Shown: positions 15,419-25,761 of the stretch, piece by piece
How the letters are laid out: each line of letters begins with the position of its first letter
Position numbering within the stretch: the stretch's first letter is position 1
Assembly (NCBI GenBank): GCA_035532735.1
Contig: DATKQM010000034.1
Location: forward strand, 1-55,216
DNA length: 55,216 nucleotides
Direction: 5' to 3'
DNA from: Chersky-840 sp035532735
GTDB lineage: Bacteria; Actinomycetota; Acidimicrobiia; Acidimicrobiales; UBA8190
Program-made: the position numbers and the translations under genes
The notes under the pieces: generated by a model
What the model saw: the letters and a program-made list of their open reading frames with translations, nothing else
Told to the model about the DNA's origin: nothing
Databases searched by the model: none

Positions 15419-16250
15419 GCTCCCCGAAGTCGAGACCATCCGACGGGACCTCGACAAAGAGGTCGTGACCCGGCGGATCAAGACCGTCGAGGTCAAGGGC
15501 AAGCGCTCGATCCGTCGGCACAAGAGCGGCCCCGAGTTCAAGACCCGGCTCGAGGGCAAGCGGGTGGCGTCGATCCGGCGGGCCGGCAAGTACCTCCTGT
15601 TGGGACTGGACGGGGACGACGTGCTCGTGGTCCACCTCGGGATGAGTGGCCAGCTCCTGCGGGCCAAGGGCCCGAAGGAGCCGGTCGACAAACACACCCA
15701 TGTGATCATCACCTTCACCCAGGGCGGGCAGCTGCGCTTCGTCGACCCCCGGACCTTCGGGGAGATGTTCGTCACGAGCGCGGACGAGCTCACCTCGCAG
15801 GTGCCCGAGCTCGCCCACCTCGGGTTCGACCCGCTCGAGGACGTCATGAGCTGGTCGCGCTTCGGACAGCTGTTGGCGGACCGGCCCACGGCGCTCAAGA
15901 CCCTGCTCATGGACCAGAAGTTCGTGGCCGGCATCGGGAACATCTACTCCGACGAGATCCTGTTCGCGGCCGGGCTTCGCTATGACCGGTTGTCGAACTC
16001 GTTGAGCGCCCAGGAGATCCGCCGGCTGTACCGGGCCATGGTCGAAACCTTGACCGAGGCGGTCAAGCACCGGGGCTCGTCGCTCGCCGACGAGCAGTAC
16101 CGGGACCTCTACGGCGCCATCGGCGACTACCAGGGGCAGCACCAGGTCTACGACCGCGAGGGCCAGGCGTGTCGACGGTGTCGCAACGCCGTGGTGAAGG
16201 TGAAGGTCAACGGGCGGTCGGGGTTCCTCTGCGAGCACTGCCAGATCTAA
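15411..16250 (+). CDS. mutM: Formamidopyrimidine-DNA glycosylase
   Basis: 279 residues from GTG 15411, inside the 3' end of rnc. After initiator Met processing the catalytic Pro is first in PELPEVETIRRDL. RRAGKYLLLGLDG and HLGMSGQLL are conserved, QKFVAGIGNIYSDEILF is the helix-two-turn-helix, and the C-terminal zinc finger has CRRCRN and CEHC. It removes oxidised purines such as 8-oxoguanine. All key residues are present and the length is normal. Confidence 0.95.
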   Translation: MPELPEVETIRRDLDKEVVTRRIKTVEVKGKRSIRRHKSGPEFKTRLEGKRVASIRRAGKYLLLGLDGDDVLVVHLGMSGQLLRAKGPKEPVDKHTHVIITFTQGGQLRFVDPRTFGEMFVTSADELTSQVPELAHLGFDPLEDVMSWSRFGQLLADRPTALKTLLMDQKFVAGIGNIYSDEILFAAGLRYDRLSNSLSAQEIRRLYRAMVETLTEAVKHRGSSLADEQYRDLYGAIGDYQGQHQVYDREGQACRRCRNAVVKVKVNGRSGFLCEHCQI

Positions 16251-16363
16251 CCGCGCGCCCTCCGGTCGACCCCGCGTCGAGCCTGTTGACCTGGTTGTTC
16301 GACCACATCCCCAACTCCGTTGGGCCCCGGCGCGGGTATCACCGTTTCGCTGAGACCGACGGG

Positions 16364-16369
16364 TAGGGT
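16364..16369 (+). promoter_or_regulatory. -10 element for leaderless smc
   Basis: TAGGGT ends 8 bases before GTG 16378; no ribosome-binding site is seen. The 127-base gap 16251-16377 holds no gene. Confidence 0.4.
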
Positions 16370-16377
16370 GGCGACCG

Positions 16378-19300
16378 GTGTTCCTGAAGTCGCTCACCCT
16401 CAAGGGCTTCAAGTCCTTCGCGGATCCGTCCACGCTGCTCTTGGAGCCCGGCGTCACGGTGGTGGTGGGCCCGAACGGCAGCGGCAAGTCCAATGTGGTG
16501 GACGCGGTGGCGTGGGTGCTCGGCGCGCAAGGGCCGCGGACGGTGCGTTCGTCGAAGATGGAAGACGTCATCTTCGCGGGATCAGCCGATCGTCCTCAGT
16601 TGGGACGGGCCGAGGTCTCGTTGACCATCGACAACCGCACCGGCCGGCTCCCCGGCGGCCTGGCGGAGATCACCATCACGAGGACCCTGTTCCGCTCGGG
16701 TGAGAGCGAGTACGCCATCAACGGCCAGCCCTGCCGGCTGCTTGACATCCAGGAGATGTTGTCGGACTCCGGGGTCGGACGGCAGCAGCACGTGATCGTG
16801 AGCCAGGGCCAGCTCGGGGCCATCCTCGACTCCCGTCCCGAGGACCGCCGGGCCGTCATCGAAGAGGCGGCCGGGGTCTTGAAGCACCGGCGCCGTCGTG
16901 AACGGGCCGAGCGTCGGTTGGCCGCCACCGAAGAGAACCTCGACCGTCTCGGGGACCTGGTACGAGAGGTGAAACGCCAGATCCGCCCGCTCGAGCGCCA
17001 GGCGGCGTCGGCCCGGTCTCATGCCTCGCTGGCCGAAGAGCTTCGGGCCCTGCGTCTCCACCTGGTGGGTCGCGAGCTCACCGACCTCGATGCCCGGCGC
17101 CAGGCGGCCGCGGCCGAGCGGGGTCGGCTCACCGACGTCGAGTCCACCCTCGTCAGTTCGATCACCGAGCTCGACGCGGCCGCGGAATCCACCGCGGCCG
17201 AGCTCGCCACCCAGCGCGAAGAGGACCTCGTGGTGGCGTTGACGCGCGTCCAAGGTCTCTCGGAACGCTGTCGTGGCCTGCTCGGTGTCGTGGCAGAACG
17301 ACGTCGGTCGATCGCACGCGCGCTCGAGGCTTCCGCGGACACCGACGTGGTGTCCACGCTCGAAGCCGACGCAGCGCGATTGGCGGCCGAGCTCGAAGCC
17401 ACCACCACCGAGGACGACGCCCTCGCACCGCAGGCCGAGGAGGTCCGCCAAGCCGAGCACGCGCTGGCCAGCGACGTCGCCGCCCACGAAGCATCGTTCG
17501 CGGACCTGGCCGGACAGCGTGCCGCCGAGGAGGCCTTCGCCATGGCGCGCGGTCGCATCGAGCCACTGCGCAGCGCGCTCGAACGCGAGCAGGGCGCGTT
17601 GACGCGCGCCCATGAGCGGTTGGCCGCCATCGACGTCCGGCGCGAGTCGTTGGAGGCCGAGGCCGGTGAACTCGCGCAGCGTCTGTCCACGTTGGCGCGC
17701 GAGCACCCCGGGTTGGCACGACGGGCCGAGCAGCGTCGCCAGGTCGCCGAGGAGGCGGAGCGGGGTCAGCGCGACGCCGAGGAGGCGCTGCGGGCCGCGG
17801 AGCGCCAGCGGCACCGGCTCGAGGCCCGGGCCGAGGCATTGGCACGCCAGGTCGCCGACGAGAGCGCGGGTCCCGACGCCGAGGTGCTCAGCGGGACTGC
17901 GGGCGTCCTCGGGGTCCTGAAGGACCTCGTGGACATCGACGACGGGTGGGTCCCGGCCTTCGAAGCCGCCGTCGGGGCGGCCCTGGGCGCCATCGTGGTG
18001 GTGGGCTCCGGCGCGGCGCGTGCCGTGCTGGGTGCATTGCACGACCACGAGGTGATGGGGACCGTGCTCGCCGCCTCATCGGTGAGTGGCACATCGGTGA
18101 GTGGGTGGACGTCGGATGAGGGGTCGGTCGACACTGAGCCCGGTTCAAGGGGGCTCGAGTCGACTGTCCTCGACGGCGCCGAGTCGCTTCGTCAGCACGT
18201 GCGTCCCCGGGTGCCGGCGGTGACCGGAGTGCTCGACCGACTTCTCCGGGGCGTGGTGGCGGTGCGCGGTGACTGGGCCCGGGCCGTGGACGTGGCGCTC
18301 GAGCGACCCGACATCACGGTCGTGAGCACCGACGGCGACCGATTCTCCGCCACAGGGTGGGTCGTGAGGGCCGGCGCCCACGCGCTCGCCACCCTCGCCA
18401 GCCAGGCCGCGGTCGAGGCCGAGATGGCGGCGGAGTCTGCCGAGCGGGCCGCGAGTTTCGCCGACCAGGCTCGCGAGCGGGCCGCGGCGGCCGCGGCCGA
18501 GGCCACCGACGTGGCGCGTCAGACCGAGCGGGCCGAGGATCAACGCCAGGCCGTCGAGGTGACGCGTCGGCGGGTGGAGTCAGAGCTCGTGTTGGTGGTT
18601 CAAGAGCGGGCGGAGGCCGACCGGCACCGGGCCGCCTTGACCGAGCGCCTCGAACGCGACGGCGCCGAGCTGGCGTCATTGAGCGAGAGCCTGCCCGAGC
18701 TCGAAGCCACCGCCGCGGCTGCGGCGGGGCGGTTGTCGTCGGCCGACGAGGCCCGTCGGAGGCTCGAAGAGCGCCGTTCCCATGTGGCGGTGCTGCGTCG
18801 CGACCTCGAGGTCAAGGTGGCGGGTCTGGTCGAGCGGCGAGCCGTGCTGAGCTCGCGGCTCGAGGACACCGAGCGTCGCCTGGCCGGGAACGTCGAAGCG
18901 CGCGAGCGGGCCGGGGAACGCCGGCGCCGGCTCGAGGCGGGTGCCCTCGCCACTGATCGATTGGGCTCGACCGTCGAGGGGCACGCGGCGCGTCTCGGGG
19001 ACTTGCTCGAAGGCCTGCGCGAGCGACGGAGCCGCCAACTCGATGACGTCCGTGCCGGGGGGGCGCGCCTCGAGTCGTTGCGCAAGGAGCGCACCGAGGC
19101 CGACGCCCGTCTGGCAGAGACGCGCCAGCGATCGCAGCATCTCGAGCTCCAGATGGCCGAGGCCAAGGTGCGTCGCGACACCGCGGCCGAGGCACTGCGG
19201 CGCGAGCTCGGGTGTGAGCCCGAAGAAGCCATGGGTGCACCGTGCCCAGAGCTTCCCGAAGGCGAGGACCCGGCCAGGCGGGCCGGAGTGGTCGAGCGCG

Positions 19301-19944
19301 AGCTCGCCTCGCTCGGTCCGGTGAACCCGCTCGCGCTCGAGGAGCTCGGCGCGCTCGAGGAGCGACACCGGTTCCTCGAGGAGCAGGTCGAAGACGTCCG
19401 TCGGGCTCGACGGGAGCTCCATCAGGTCATCCGGGCCGTCGACGACGAGATCATGCGGGTCTTCGCCCAGGCCTTCGCAGACGTGAACGAGCACTTCCAG
19501 GTCCTCGTGGGCACGTTGTTCCCGGGCGGGACGGGTCGGTTGACCCTCACCGACGCCACCGACCTCCTCGACACCGGCGTGGAGGTCGAGGCGCGTCCTG
19601 CCGGCAAGAACGTTCGCAAGCTGTCACTGCTGTCGGGTGGTGAGCGCTCGCTCGTGGCGCTCGCGTTCCTCTTCGCCGTGTTCCGGAGCCGGCCGTCGCC
19701 GTTCTATCTGCTCGACGAGGTCGAGGCCGCGCTCGACGACGTCAACCTGCACCGCTTCCTCGATCTTCTCCACGAGTTCCGGGGCGAGGCGCAGCTCATC
19801 ATCGTGAGCCACCAGAAGCGGACCATGGAAGCGGCCGACGCGCTCTACGGCGTGACGATGACCCCGGGAGGCTCGTCCAAGGTGGTCAGCCAGAAGGTCC
19901 GCCGCGAGCCCTCTGACGCGGAGCCCGCCACAACTCCTGTCTGA
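16378..19944 (+). CDS. smc: Chromosome segregation protein SMC
   Basis: 1188 residues from GTG 16378. N-terminal ATPase half: LKGFKSFADPSTLLLEPG and Walker A GPNGSGKSN (32-40). QQHVIVSQGQLGAILDSRP follows. Two long Ala/Arg/Glu coiled coils flank a hinge at about 500-660. The C-terminal half has signature LSGGERSL and Walker B FYLLDEVEAALDD. It compacts and separates chromosomes with ScpA/ScpB, which are not in the window. smc-ftsY-ffh is a common order. Long open frames on the opposite strand here are composition artefacts. Confidence 0.96.
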   Translation: MFLKSLTLKGFKSFADPSTLLLEPGVTVVVGPNGSGKSNVVDAVAWVLGAQGPRTVRSSKMEDVIFAGSADRPQLGRAEVSLTIDNRTGRLPGGLAEITITRTLFRSGESEYAINGQPCRLLDIQEMLSDSGVGRQQHVIVSQGQLGAILDSRPEDRRAVIEEAAGVLKHRRRRERAERRLAATEENLDRLGDLVREVKRQIRPLERQAASARSHASLAEELRALRLHLVGRELTDLDARRQAAAAERGRLTDVESTLVSSITELDAAAESTAAELATQREEDLVVALTRVQGLSERCRGLLGVVAERRRSIARALEASADTDVVSTLEADAARLAAELEATTTEDDALAPQAEEVRQAEHALASDVAAHEASFADLAGQRAAEEAFAMARGRIEPLRSALEREQGALTRAHERLAAIDVRRESLEAEAGELAQRLSTLAREHPGLARRAEQRRQVAEEAERGQRDAEEALRAAERQRHRLEARAEALARQVADESAGPDAEVLSGTAGVLGVLKDLVDIDDGWVPAFEAAVGAALGAIVVVGSGAARAVLGALHDHEVMGTVLAASSVSGTSVSGWTSDEGSVDTEPGSRGLESTVLDGAESLRQHVRPRVPAVTGVLDRLLRGVVAVRGDWARAVDVALERPDITVVSTDGDRFSATGWVVRAGAHALATLASQAAVEAEMAAESAERAASFADQARERAAAAAAEATDVARQTERAEDQRQAVEVTRRRVESELVLVVQERAEADRHRAALTERLERDGAELASLSESLPELEATAAAAAGRLSSADEARRRLEERRSHVAVLRRDLEVKVAGLVERRAVLSSRLEDTERRLAGNVEARERAGERRRRLEAGALATDRLGSTVEGHAARLGDLLEGLRERRSRQLDDVRAGGARLESLRKERTEADARLAETRQRSQHLELQMAEAKVRRDTAAEALRRELGCEPEEAMGAPCPELPEGEDPARRAGVVERELASLGPVNPLALEELGALEERHRFLEEQVEDVRRARRELHQVIRAVDDEIMRVFAQAFADVNEHFQVLVGTLFPGGTGRLTLTDATDLLDTGVEVEARPAGKNVRKLSLLSGGERSLVALAFLFAVFRSRPSPFYLLDEVEAALDDVNLHRFLDLLHEFRGEAQLIIVSHQKRTMEAADALYGVTMTPGGSSKVVSQKVRREPSDAEPATTPV

Positions 19945-20011
19945 GGAGACCACGGGGGTTCGGGCTCTCCAGGGTGACCCCGGGGGCATCGTCGGTCACC
20001 GGTCACCCCGT

Positions 20012-20017
20012 TAGGCT
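20012..20017 (+). promoter_or_regulatory. -10 element for leaderless ftsY
   Basis: TAGGCT ends 8 bases before ATG 20026. No ribosome-binding site is visible in that interval. Confidence 0.4.
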
Positions 20018-20025
20018 CCGACCCC

Positions 20026-21177
20026 ATGCTCGCCCTCTGGATCGTCCTGGCCGTGGTGGTGGCGACGGTCGTCGTCGGCCTGGTCGTGGCCGTGCCCCGT
20101 CGCCGCCGGGGGCGGGGGCGGAGCGACCGTGGCTCTGGACCTGGCACGACGACATCTGGAACCGCGCCATTGGGAAGCACGGCGACCATCGACGCCCCCG
20201 TTGACACCGCCCCGGTCGAGGTCGAGCTGGCGCCAGTGGCGGCTCCCCCCGAGGAGCCCGAGCCCGACATCGGCCCTGCCCCGGACCTGCGCGAGCGGAT
20301 GGGCAAGACCCGTGGGCTGTTCTCGGGGTACGTCCGGTCGCTGCGGACCCGGTCATCGGTCGACGACGAGGCGTGGGAGGACCTCGAAGAGGCATTGCTG
20401 CGGGCCGACGTCGGCGTGGCCACCACCACAGCGTTGCTCGAAGACCTCCGCTCCCGGGTTCGAGACGGCGAGCTACGGGGCGCCGATGCGGTCGTCGCCG
20501 CCTTGCGCGAGGACCTGCGTCGATCGCTCGACACCACCGCCGGCACCGGACTCTCACACGAGAGCGAGGGCACCTGCGTGTGGCTCTTTGTCGGCGTCAA
20601 CGGTGTCGGGAAGACGACCACTATCGGGAAGGTGGCTCGACGCGAGAAGGCGGCCGGCCACTCGGTGCTCCTGGCCGCGGGCGACACCTTCCGGGCCGCC
20701 GCGGCCGAGCAGTTGGACCTGTGGGCGCAACGGACCGGCGTCGAGATCGTTCGGGGTGCGGAGGGAGGCGATCCCAGTGCCGTGGTGTTCGACGCCGTCC
20801 AACGGGCCGATGCGCGGGGCAAGGACCTCGTCCTCGCCGACACCGCCGGTCGGCTCCACACCAAGGTCAACCTGGTCGAGGAATTGAAGAAGATCCGGCG
20901 CGTCGCTGATCGCCCGCCCGGACACGTCAACGAGGTGCTTCTCGTGCTCGATGCCACCACGGGCCAGAACGGGCTCACCCAGGCGCGCCAGTTCCTGGAC
21001 GCGGTCGGGGTAACCGGTGTCGTGCTCACCAAGCTCGACGGCTCGGCCAAAGGCGGGATCGTCATCGCCATCCAGCGTGAGTTGGGCCTGCCCGTGAAGC
21101 TGGTGGGGATCGGTGAAGGCCCCGATGACCTGGTGCCTTTTGACGCCGACGAATTCGTCGCCGCCCTGTTCGACTAG
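20026..21177 (+). CDS. ftsY: Signal recognition particle receptor FtsY
   Basis: 383 residues from ATG 20026. A hydrophobic N-terminal helix (residues 2-24) is followed by an Arg cluster (PRRRRGRGR) and an acidic Pro/Glu linker, giving a membrane-anchored form known in actinobacteria. The NG domain starts near 95: P-loop GVNGVGKTTT, ADTAGR, and TKLDGSAKGG, closing with GIGEGPDDLVPFDA. It receives Ffh-ribosome complexes at the membrane. Ffh is the next gene. Confidence 0.96.
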   Translation: MLALWIVLAVVVATVVVGLVVAVPRRRRGRGRSDRGSGPGTTTSGTAPLGSTATIDAPVDTAPVEVELAPVAAPPEEPEPDIGPAPDLRERMGKTRGLFSGYVRSLRTRSSVDDEAWEDLEEALLRADVGVATTTALLEDLRSRVRDGELRGADAVVAALREDLRRSLDTTAGTGLSHESEGTCVWLFVGVNGVGKTTTIGKVARREKAAGHSVLLAAGDTFRAAAAEQLDLWAQRTGVEIVRGAEGGDPSAVVFDAVQRADARGKDLVLADTAGRLHTKVNLVEELKKIRRVADRPPGHVNEVLLVLDATTGQNGLTQARQFLDAVGVTGVVLTKLDGSAKGGIVIAIQRELGLPVKLVGIGEGPDDLVPFDADEFVAALFD

Positions 21178-21235
21178 CGCGCGCAGAACCTCACGGCGTC
21201 GGGCGTCGAGCGCCCTGCGGGGCTCTGTCGGCCGA

Positions 21236-21241
21236 TAACCT
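21236..21241 (+). promoter_or_regulatory. -10 element for ffh
   Basis: TAACCT ends 10 bases before ATG 21252, giving at most a few leader bases. No ribosome-binding site is seen. Confidence 0.35.
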
Positions 21242-21251
21242 GAACCTCCGC

Positions 21252-22826
<1,575 letters not shown>

Positions 22827-22973
22827 GAGTACCCGTCGAGTGGGCACGAAGACCCCGCCCGGAACGGCAAACGGGTCGGGGTTTCGACCCCTGTGCCGAC
22901 GGCGGGCCACAATAGGAGGTCCGTGTCCCTCGAGTCCGAGGCGGCCACGGCGAGGAAGGCAGGGGAACAACCA

Positions 22974-23255
22974 GTGGCAGTGAAGCTCCGCCTCATGCGG
23001 ATGGGCAAGAAGAAGCAACCGACCTATCGCGTCGTCGCGGCCGATAGCAGGTCGCCCCGAGACGGCCGGTTCATCGAAATCGTGGGGACTTACGCGCCCC
23101 GGGGTCGTTCCACGGCCGAGCCCGACGCCATTGTGAACATCGACAACGACAAGGCCCTCAAGTGGCTCCGCCAGGGCGCCCAGGCGACGGAGCGAGTCGA
23201 GAAGCTCCTGCGGACCTCGGGCGCATGGGACGAGTTCAAGCCGGGTTCGAAGTGA
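22974..23255 (+). CDS. rpsP: 30S ribosomal protein S16
   Basis: 93 residues from GTG 22974 (reads MAVKLRLMRMGKKKQPTYRV, the canonical S16 start; an ORF open further upstream is ignored). AGGCAGGGG serves as ribosome-binding site. The body has VAADSRSPRDGRFIEIVGTY as expected. rpsP-khpA-rimM-trmD-rplS is the standard translation operon. The 147-base leader 22827-22973 has GACCCC/GGGGTT complementarity that could fold but no firm signal. Confidence 0.95.
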   Translation: MAVKLRLMRMGKKKQPTYRVVAADSRSPRDGRFIEIVGTYAPRGRSTAEPDAIVNIDNDKALKWLRQGAQATERVEKLLRTSGAWDEFKPGSK

Positions 23256-23644
23256 GCGAGGCGGGCCTCGACGACGTGGGCAACGTCAACGACGACGATG
23301 TCGACGACATGGCTGGCAACGACGTCGACGACATGGCTGGCAACGACGTCGACGACATGGCCGGCAACCGGGTCGACGACATGGTCGGCAACCGGGTCGA
23401 AGGTGGCGGCGCGCGGGCCGTGCTCGACTACATCGCCCGCTCGCTGGCCGCAGAGCCCGACGCGGTGCTGGTCGAGACCGACGAGTCGAGCCGTGGAGTG
23501 CGCTTTCGGATTCACGTGGCGCCCGGCGACATGGGTCGGATGATCGGTCGCCGCGGCCGCGTAGCTCAGGCGATCCGCACCGTGGTGCGGGTGGCGGGAT
23601 CGCGCGAAGGGGTTGACACCAACGTCGACTTCGTCGACGACTGA
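23252..23644 (+). CDS. khpA: KH-domain RNA-binding protein KhpA with repeated acidic N-terminus
   Basis: 130 residues from GTG 23252 (GTGA overlap with rpsP). The C-terminal 75 residues are a KH domain with the GXXG loop in GRMIGRRGRVAQAIRTVVR, as in KhpA/YlqC proteins (normally about 75-80 residues). The first 50 residues are an acidic extension built from four 8-residue units (DDMAGNDV and variants) encoded by a 24-bp tandem repeat. The position between rpsP and rimM is diagnostic. KhpA binds RNA, often with KhpB. Confidence 0.9.
   Translation: MSEAGLDDVGNVNDDDVDDMAGNDVDDMAGNDVDDMAGNRVDDMVGNRVEGGGARAVLDYIARSLAAEPDAVLVETDESSRGVRFRIHVAPGDMGRMIGRRGRVAQAIRTVVRVAGSREGVDTNVDFVDD
23300..23395 (+). 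repeat. 24-bp tandem repeat at the 5' end of khpA
   Basis: Four units beginning GTCGACGACATGG at 23300, 23324, 23348 and 23372; units 1 and 2 are identical, 3 and 4 differ at a few bases. They encode the repeated acidic N-terminus of KhpA. Confidence 0.95.
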
Positions 23645-24164
23645 CGATCCCGGACGCGACGCCGGAACGCCGGCGTCGGTCGAGGGGTTGCTCGAGGTCG
23701 GGCGCGTCGGCAAGGCGCACGGACTGACCGGTGAAGTGGTCGTCGCCCTCGTGAGCAATCGTCCCGAGCGGGTCGTGGTGGGGTCGACGTTTCTCACCGA
23801 CGACGGCGAGCTGCGCATCGAGGCCTCTCGCCCCTTCGCCGACAATTGGCTCATGACCTTCGCGGGTGTCGACAGCCGCGAGCGGGCCGAGGCTCTGCGC
23901 GGGACCGTGTTGCGGGGTCGTCCCCTCGAAGACGACGATGCGTGGTGGGTCCACGAGTTGATCGGCTCCGAGGTCCTCGACACCGCCGGGGTCCGCCTGG
24001 GCACGGTTGCGGGCGTCCTCGCCAACCCGGCCAGCGACCTCCTCGAGCTCGACGGGGGAGCTCTCGTCCCCTTGCGGTTCGTCGTCGAGCGTTCGGCGGG
24101 TCGCGTGGTGGTCGAGGTGCCGGCCGGTCTCCTCGACCTTTCCGGGCGCGAGGGCGGGCCGTGA
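23613..24164 (+). CDS. rimM: Ribosome maturation factor RimM
   Basis: 183 residues from TTG 23613 with GAAGGGG just upstream; it overlaps khpA by 32 bases. A Ser/Thr/Asp leader of about 20 residues precedes LEVGRVGKAHGLTGEVVVAL, the RimM N-domain. The PRC-barrel domain is in the C-terminal half (DDAWWVHELIGSEVLDTAG; VPLRFVVE). It assists maturation of the 30S head around S19. A start further in (TTG near 23687) cannot be excluded. Confidence 0.92.
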   Translation: MTPTSTSSTTDDPGRDAGTPASVEGLLEVGRVGKAHGLTGEVVVALVSNRPERVVVGSTFLTDDGELRIEASRPFADNWLMTFAGVDSRERAEALRGTVLRGRPLEDDDAWWVHELIGSEVLDTAGVRLGTVAGVLANPASDLLELDGGALVPLRFVVERSAGRVVVEVPAGLLDLSGREGGP

Positions 24165-24928
24165 GGATCGACGTCTTTACGATCTTCCCCGACCTCGTCG
24201 AGCACTACTGCGTGGGCTCGCTGTTGGGCCGGGCCCGGGACCAGGGACTGCTCGACATCCGGGTCCATGATCTGCGGGCCGGTGCCGGAGACCCCAGGCG
24301 TTCGGTCGATGACTCGCCCTTCGGTGGAGGTGCGGGGATGGTGCTCGCCCCCGGGCCCGTGTTCGCCGCGGTCGAGGCCGTGGTGCCACCACGCCCGCTG
24401 TATCTCCTCGCCCCGGGTGGGCGCCGGCTCGACCAGCGTCTCGTCGAGGAGCTGGCCGCCACGAGATCGTCGAGCTCGGGAGGATTCTCGCTGTTGTGCG
24501 GCCGCTACGAAGGAGTCGACCAGCGGGTCACCGACCACCTCGTCGACGGGGAGCTGTCGATCGGGGACTACGTGCTCGGTGGGGGGGAAGTGCCGGCGCT
24601 GGCGATCATCGAAGCGGTGGCCAGACTGGTCCCCGGCGTCATGGGCAACGAATCCTCGGCACTCGACGAGAGCTTCAGCGCCGGCCTCCTCGAATATCCC
24701 CAGTACACCCGGCCGGCGGAGTTCCGGGGTTGGGCCGTGCCCGAGATCCTCTTGAGCGGGGACCACGGTCGGATCGCCCGGTGGCGTCGAGCCATGGCGC
24801 TGCGGCGGACCCTGGACCTGCGCCCGGACCTCCTCGAGACGGCCGGTGGTTTGGCCGAGAGAGACCGCCGCCTCCTCGAGGACCTCGCCGACGAGGGCTC
24901 CTCGACCCACCGAGCGACGCCGTCGTAG
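24161..24928 (+). CDS. trmD: tRNA (guanine-37-N1)-methyltransferase TrmD
   Basis: 255 residues from GTG 24161 (GTGA overlap with rimM). MRIDVFTIFPDLVEHY is the canonical start. DDSPFGGGAGMVLAPGPV and LLCGRYEGVDQRV follow, and SIGDYVLGGGEVPALAIIEA forms the SPOUT knot that binds SAM. It makes m1G37 in tRNA and prevents frameshifting. Complete. Confidence 0.96.
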   Translation: MRIDVFTIFPDLVEHYCVGSLLGRARDQGLLDIRVHDLRAGAGDPRRSVDDSPFGGGAGMVLAPGPVFAAVEAVVPPRPLYLLAPGGRRLDQRLVEELAATRSSSSGGFSLLCGRYEGVDQRVTDHLVDGELSIGDYVLGGGEVPALAIIEAVARLVPGVMGNESSALDESFSAGLLEYPQYTRPAEFRGWAVPEILLSGDHGRIARWRRAMALRRTLDLRPDLLETAGGLAERDRRLLEDLADEGSSTHRATPS

Positions 24929-24951
24929 TGCGGAGGGGTCCAGAGCGCGGC

Positions 24952-24957
24952 TAACGT
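24952..24957 (+). promoter_or_regulatory. -10 element and about 100-base leader of rplS
   Basis: TAACGT is followed by about 100 bases of untranslated leader before ATG 25063, containing GC-rich complementary stretches. Such a leader is a candidate L19 leader RNA for autoregulation, but no family was identified by eye. Confidence 0.35.
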
Positions 24958-25062
24958 GGCGTGCTTGGCAGCCTCGGCACGGCTGGGCCGCCCCTCCCTG
25001 TGGTGGCCCTGGTGGGCGCTGCCCGAGCCGCTCGGAGTTGGACCTGTGAAGGGACGCGCGTC

Positions 25063-25416
25063 ATGAATCCCACCGACATCGTCGATCGTGAGAATCTGAG
25101 AGACGACGTCCCTGATTTTCGGCCGGGTGACACCTTGAAGGTGCACGTCCGCGTGGTCGAGGGCAATCGCGAGCGCACCCAGGTGTTCCAAGGAGCCGTC
25201 ATCCGACGCCAGGGCACCGGCGCCCGCGAGACCTTCACCGTGCGCAAGCTGAGCTTCGGTGTCGGCGTCGAGCGCACCTTTCCCGTCCATTCGCCGATCC
25301 TGGCCAAGATCGAGGTCGTCACCCGCGGCGACGTGCGCCGGGCCAAGCTCTATTACCTGCGAGGTCGCGTGGGCAAGGCCGCCAAGATCAAAGAGAAGCG
25401 AGCTGCGCGCACCTAG
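25063..25416 (+). CDS. rplS: 50S ribosomal protein L19
   Basis: 117 residues from ATG 25063. Typical core: FRPGDTLKVHVRVVEGNRER, VFQGAVIRRQGTG, and SFGVGVERTFPVHSP with LYYLRGRVGKAAKIKEKR at the end. It lies at the 30S-50S interface. Actinobacteria usually have lepB and often rnhB directly after rplS; here DUF2469 follows instead. Confidence 0.96.
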   Translation: MNPTDIVDRENLRDDVPDFRPGDTLKVHVRVVEGNRERTQVFQGAVIRRQGTGARETFTVRKLSFGVGVERTFPVHSPILAKIEVVTRGDVRRAKLYYLRGRVGKAAKIKEKRAART

Positions 25417-25461
25417 TGCGCATCGTGGCTCTCGGGTCGACGCGGAAGTAGCCCAGGGACG

Positions 25462-25755
25462 ATGAGCGAAGAAGACCTCGAACGGTACGAGGCCGAGATC
25501 GAGTTGGCACTTGTTCAGGAGTACCGGACCGTGCTCCCACTGTTCAACTACGTGGTCGAGAGCGAGCGTCGGTTCTATCTGGCCAACGAGGTGAAGGTCA
25601 CCGTGCGAGACGGGACGTCGCCGACCTGCGTCGAGCTCGAGTTGGACGACGCCTGGGTGTGGGACATGTACCGCCCGGCGCGCTTCGTGCCCCATGTCCG
25701 CGTCCTCACCTTCCGGGACGTGAACGTGGAACGACTTCCCGACCGCGACAGCTGA
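25462..25755 (+). CDS. DUF2469-family protein
   Basis: 97 residues from ATG 25462. MSEEDLERYEAEIELALVQE with RTVLPLFNYVVESERRFYLA is the pattern of DUF2469, a family confined almost wholly to actinobacteria and found between rplS/rnhB and yraN. Function unknown. Its presence supports the taxonomic assignment. Confidence 0.88.
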   Translation: MSEEDLERYEAEIELALVQEYRTVLPLFNYVVESERRFYLANEVKVTVRDGTSPTCVELELDDAWVWDMYRPARFVPHVRVLTFRDVNVERLPDRDS

Positions 25756-25761
25756 CAGGCC

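Noticed and set aside
16582..18048. Long minus-strand open frame opposite smc
   Set aside because: Composition artefact opposite a confidently identified gene; no motif or ribosome-binding site.
23090..24910. Minus-strand open frame opposite khpA-rimM-trmD
   Set aside because: It crosses three well-supported genes and has no domain of its own.
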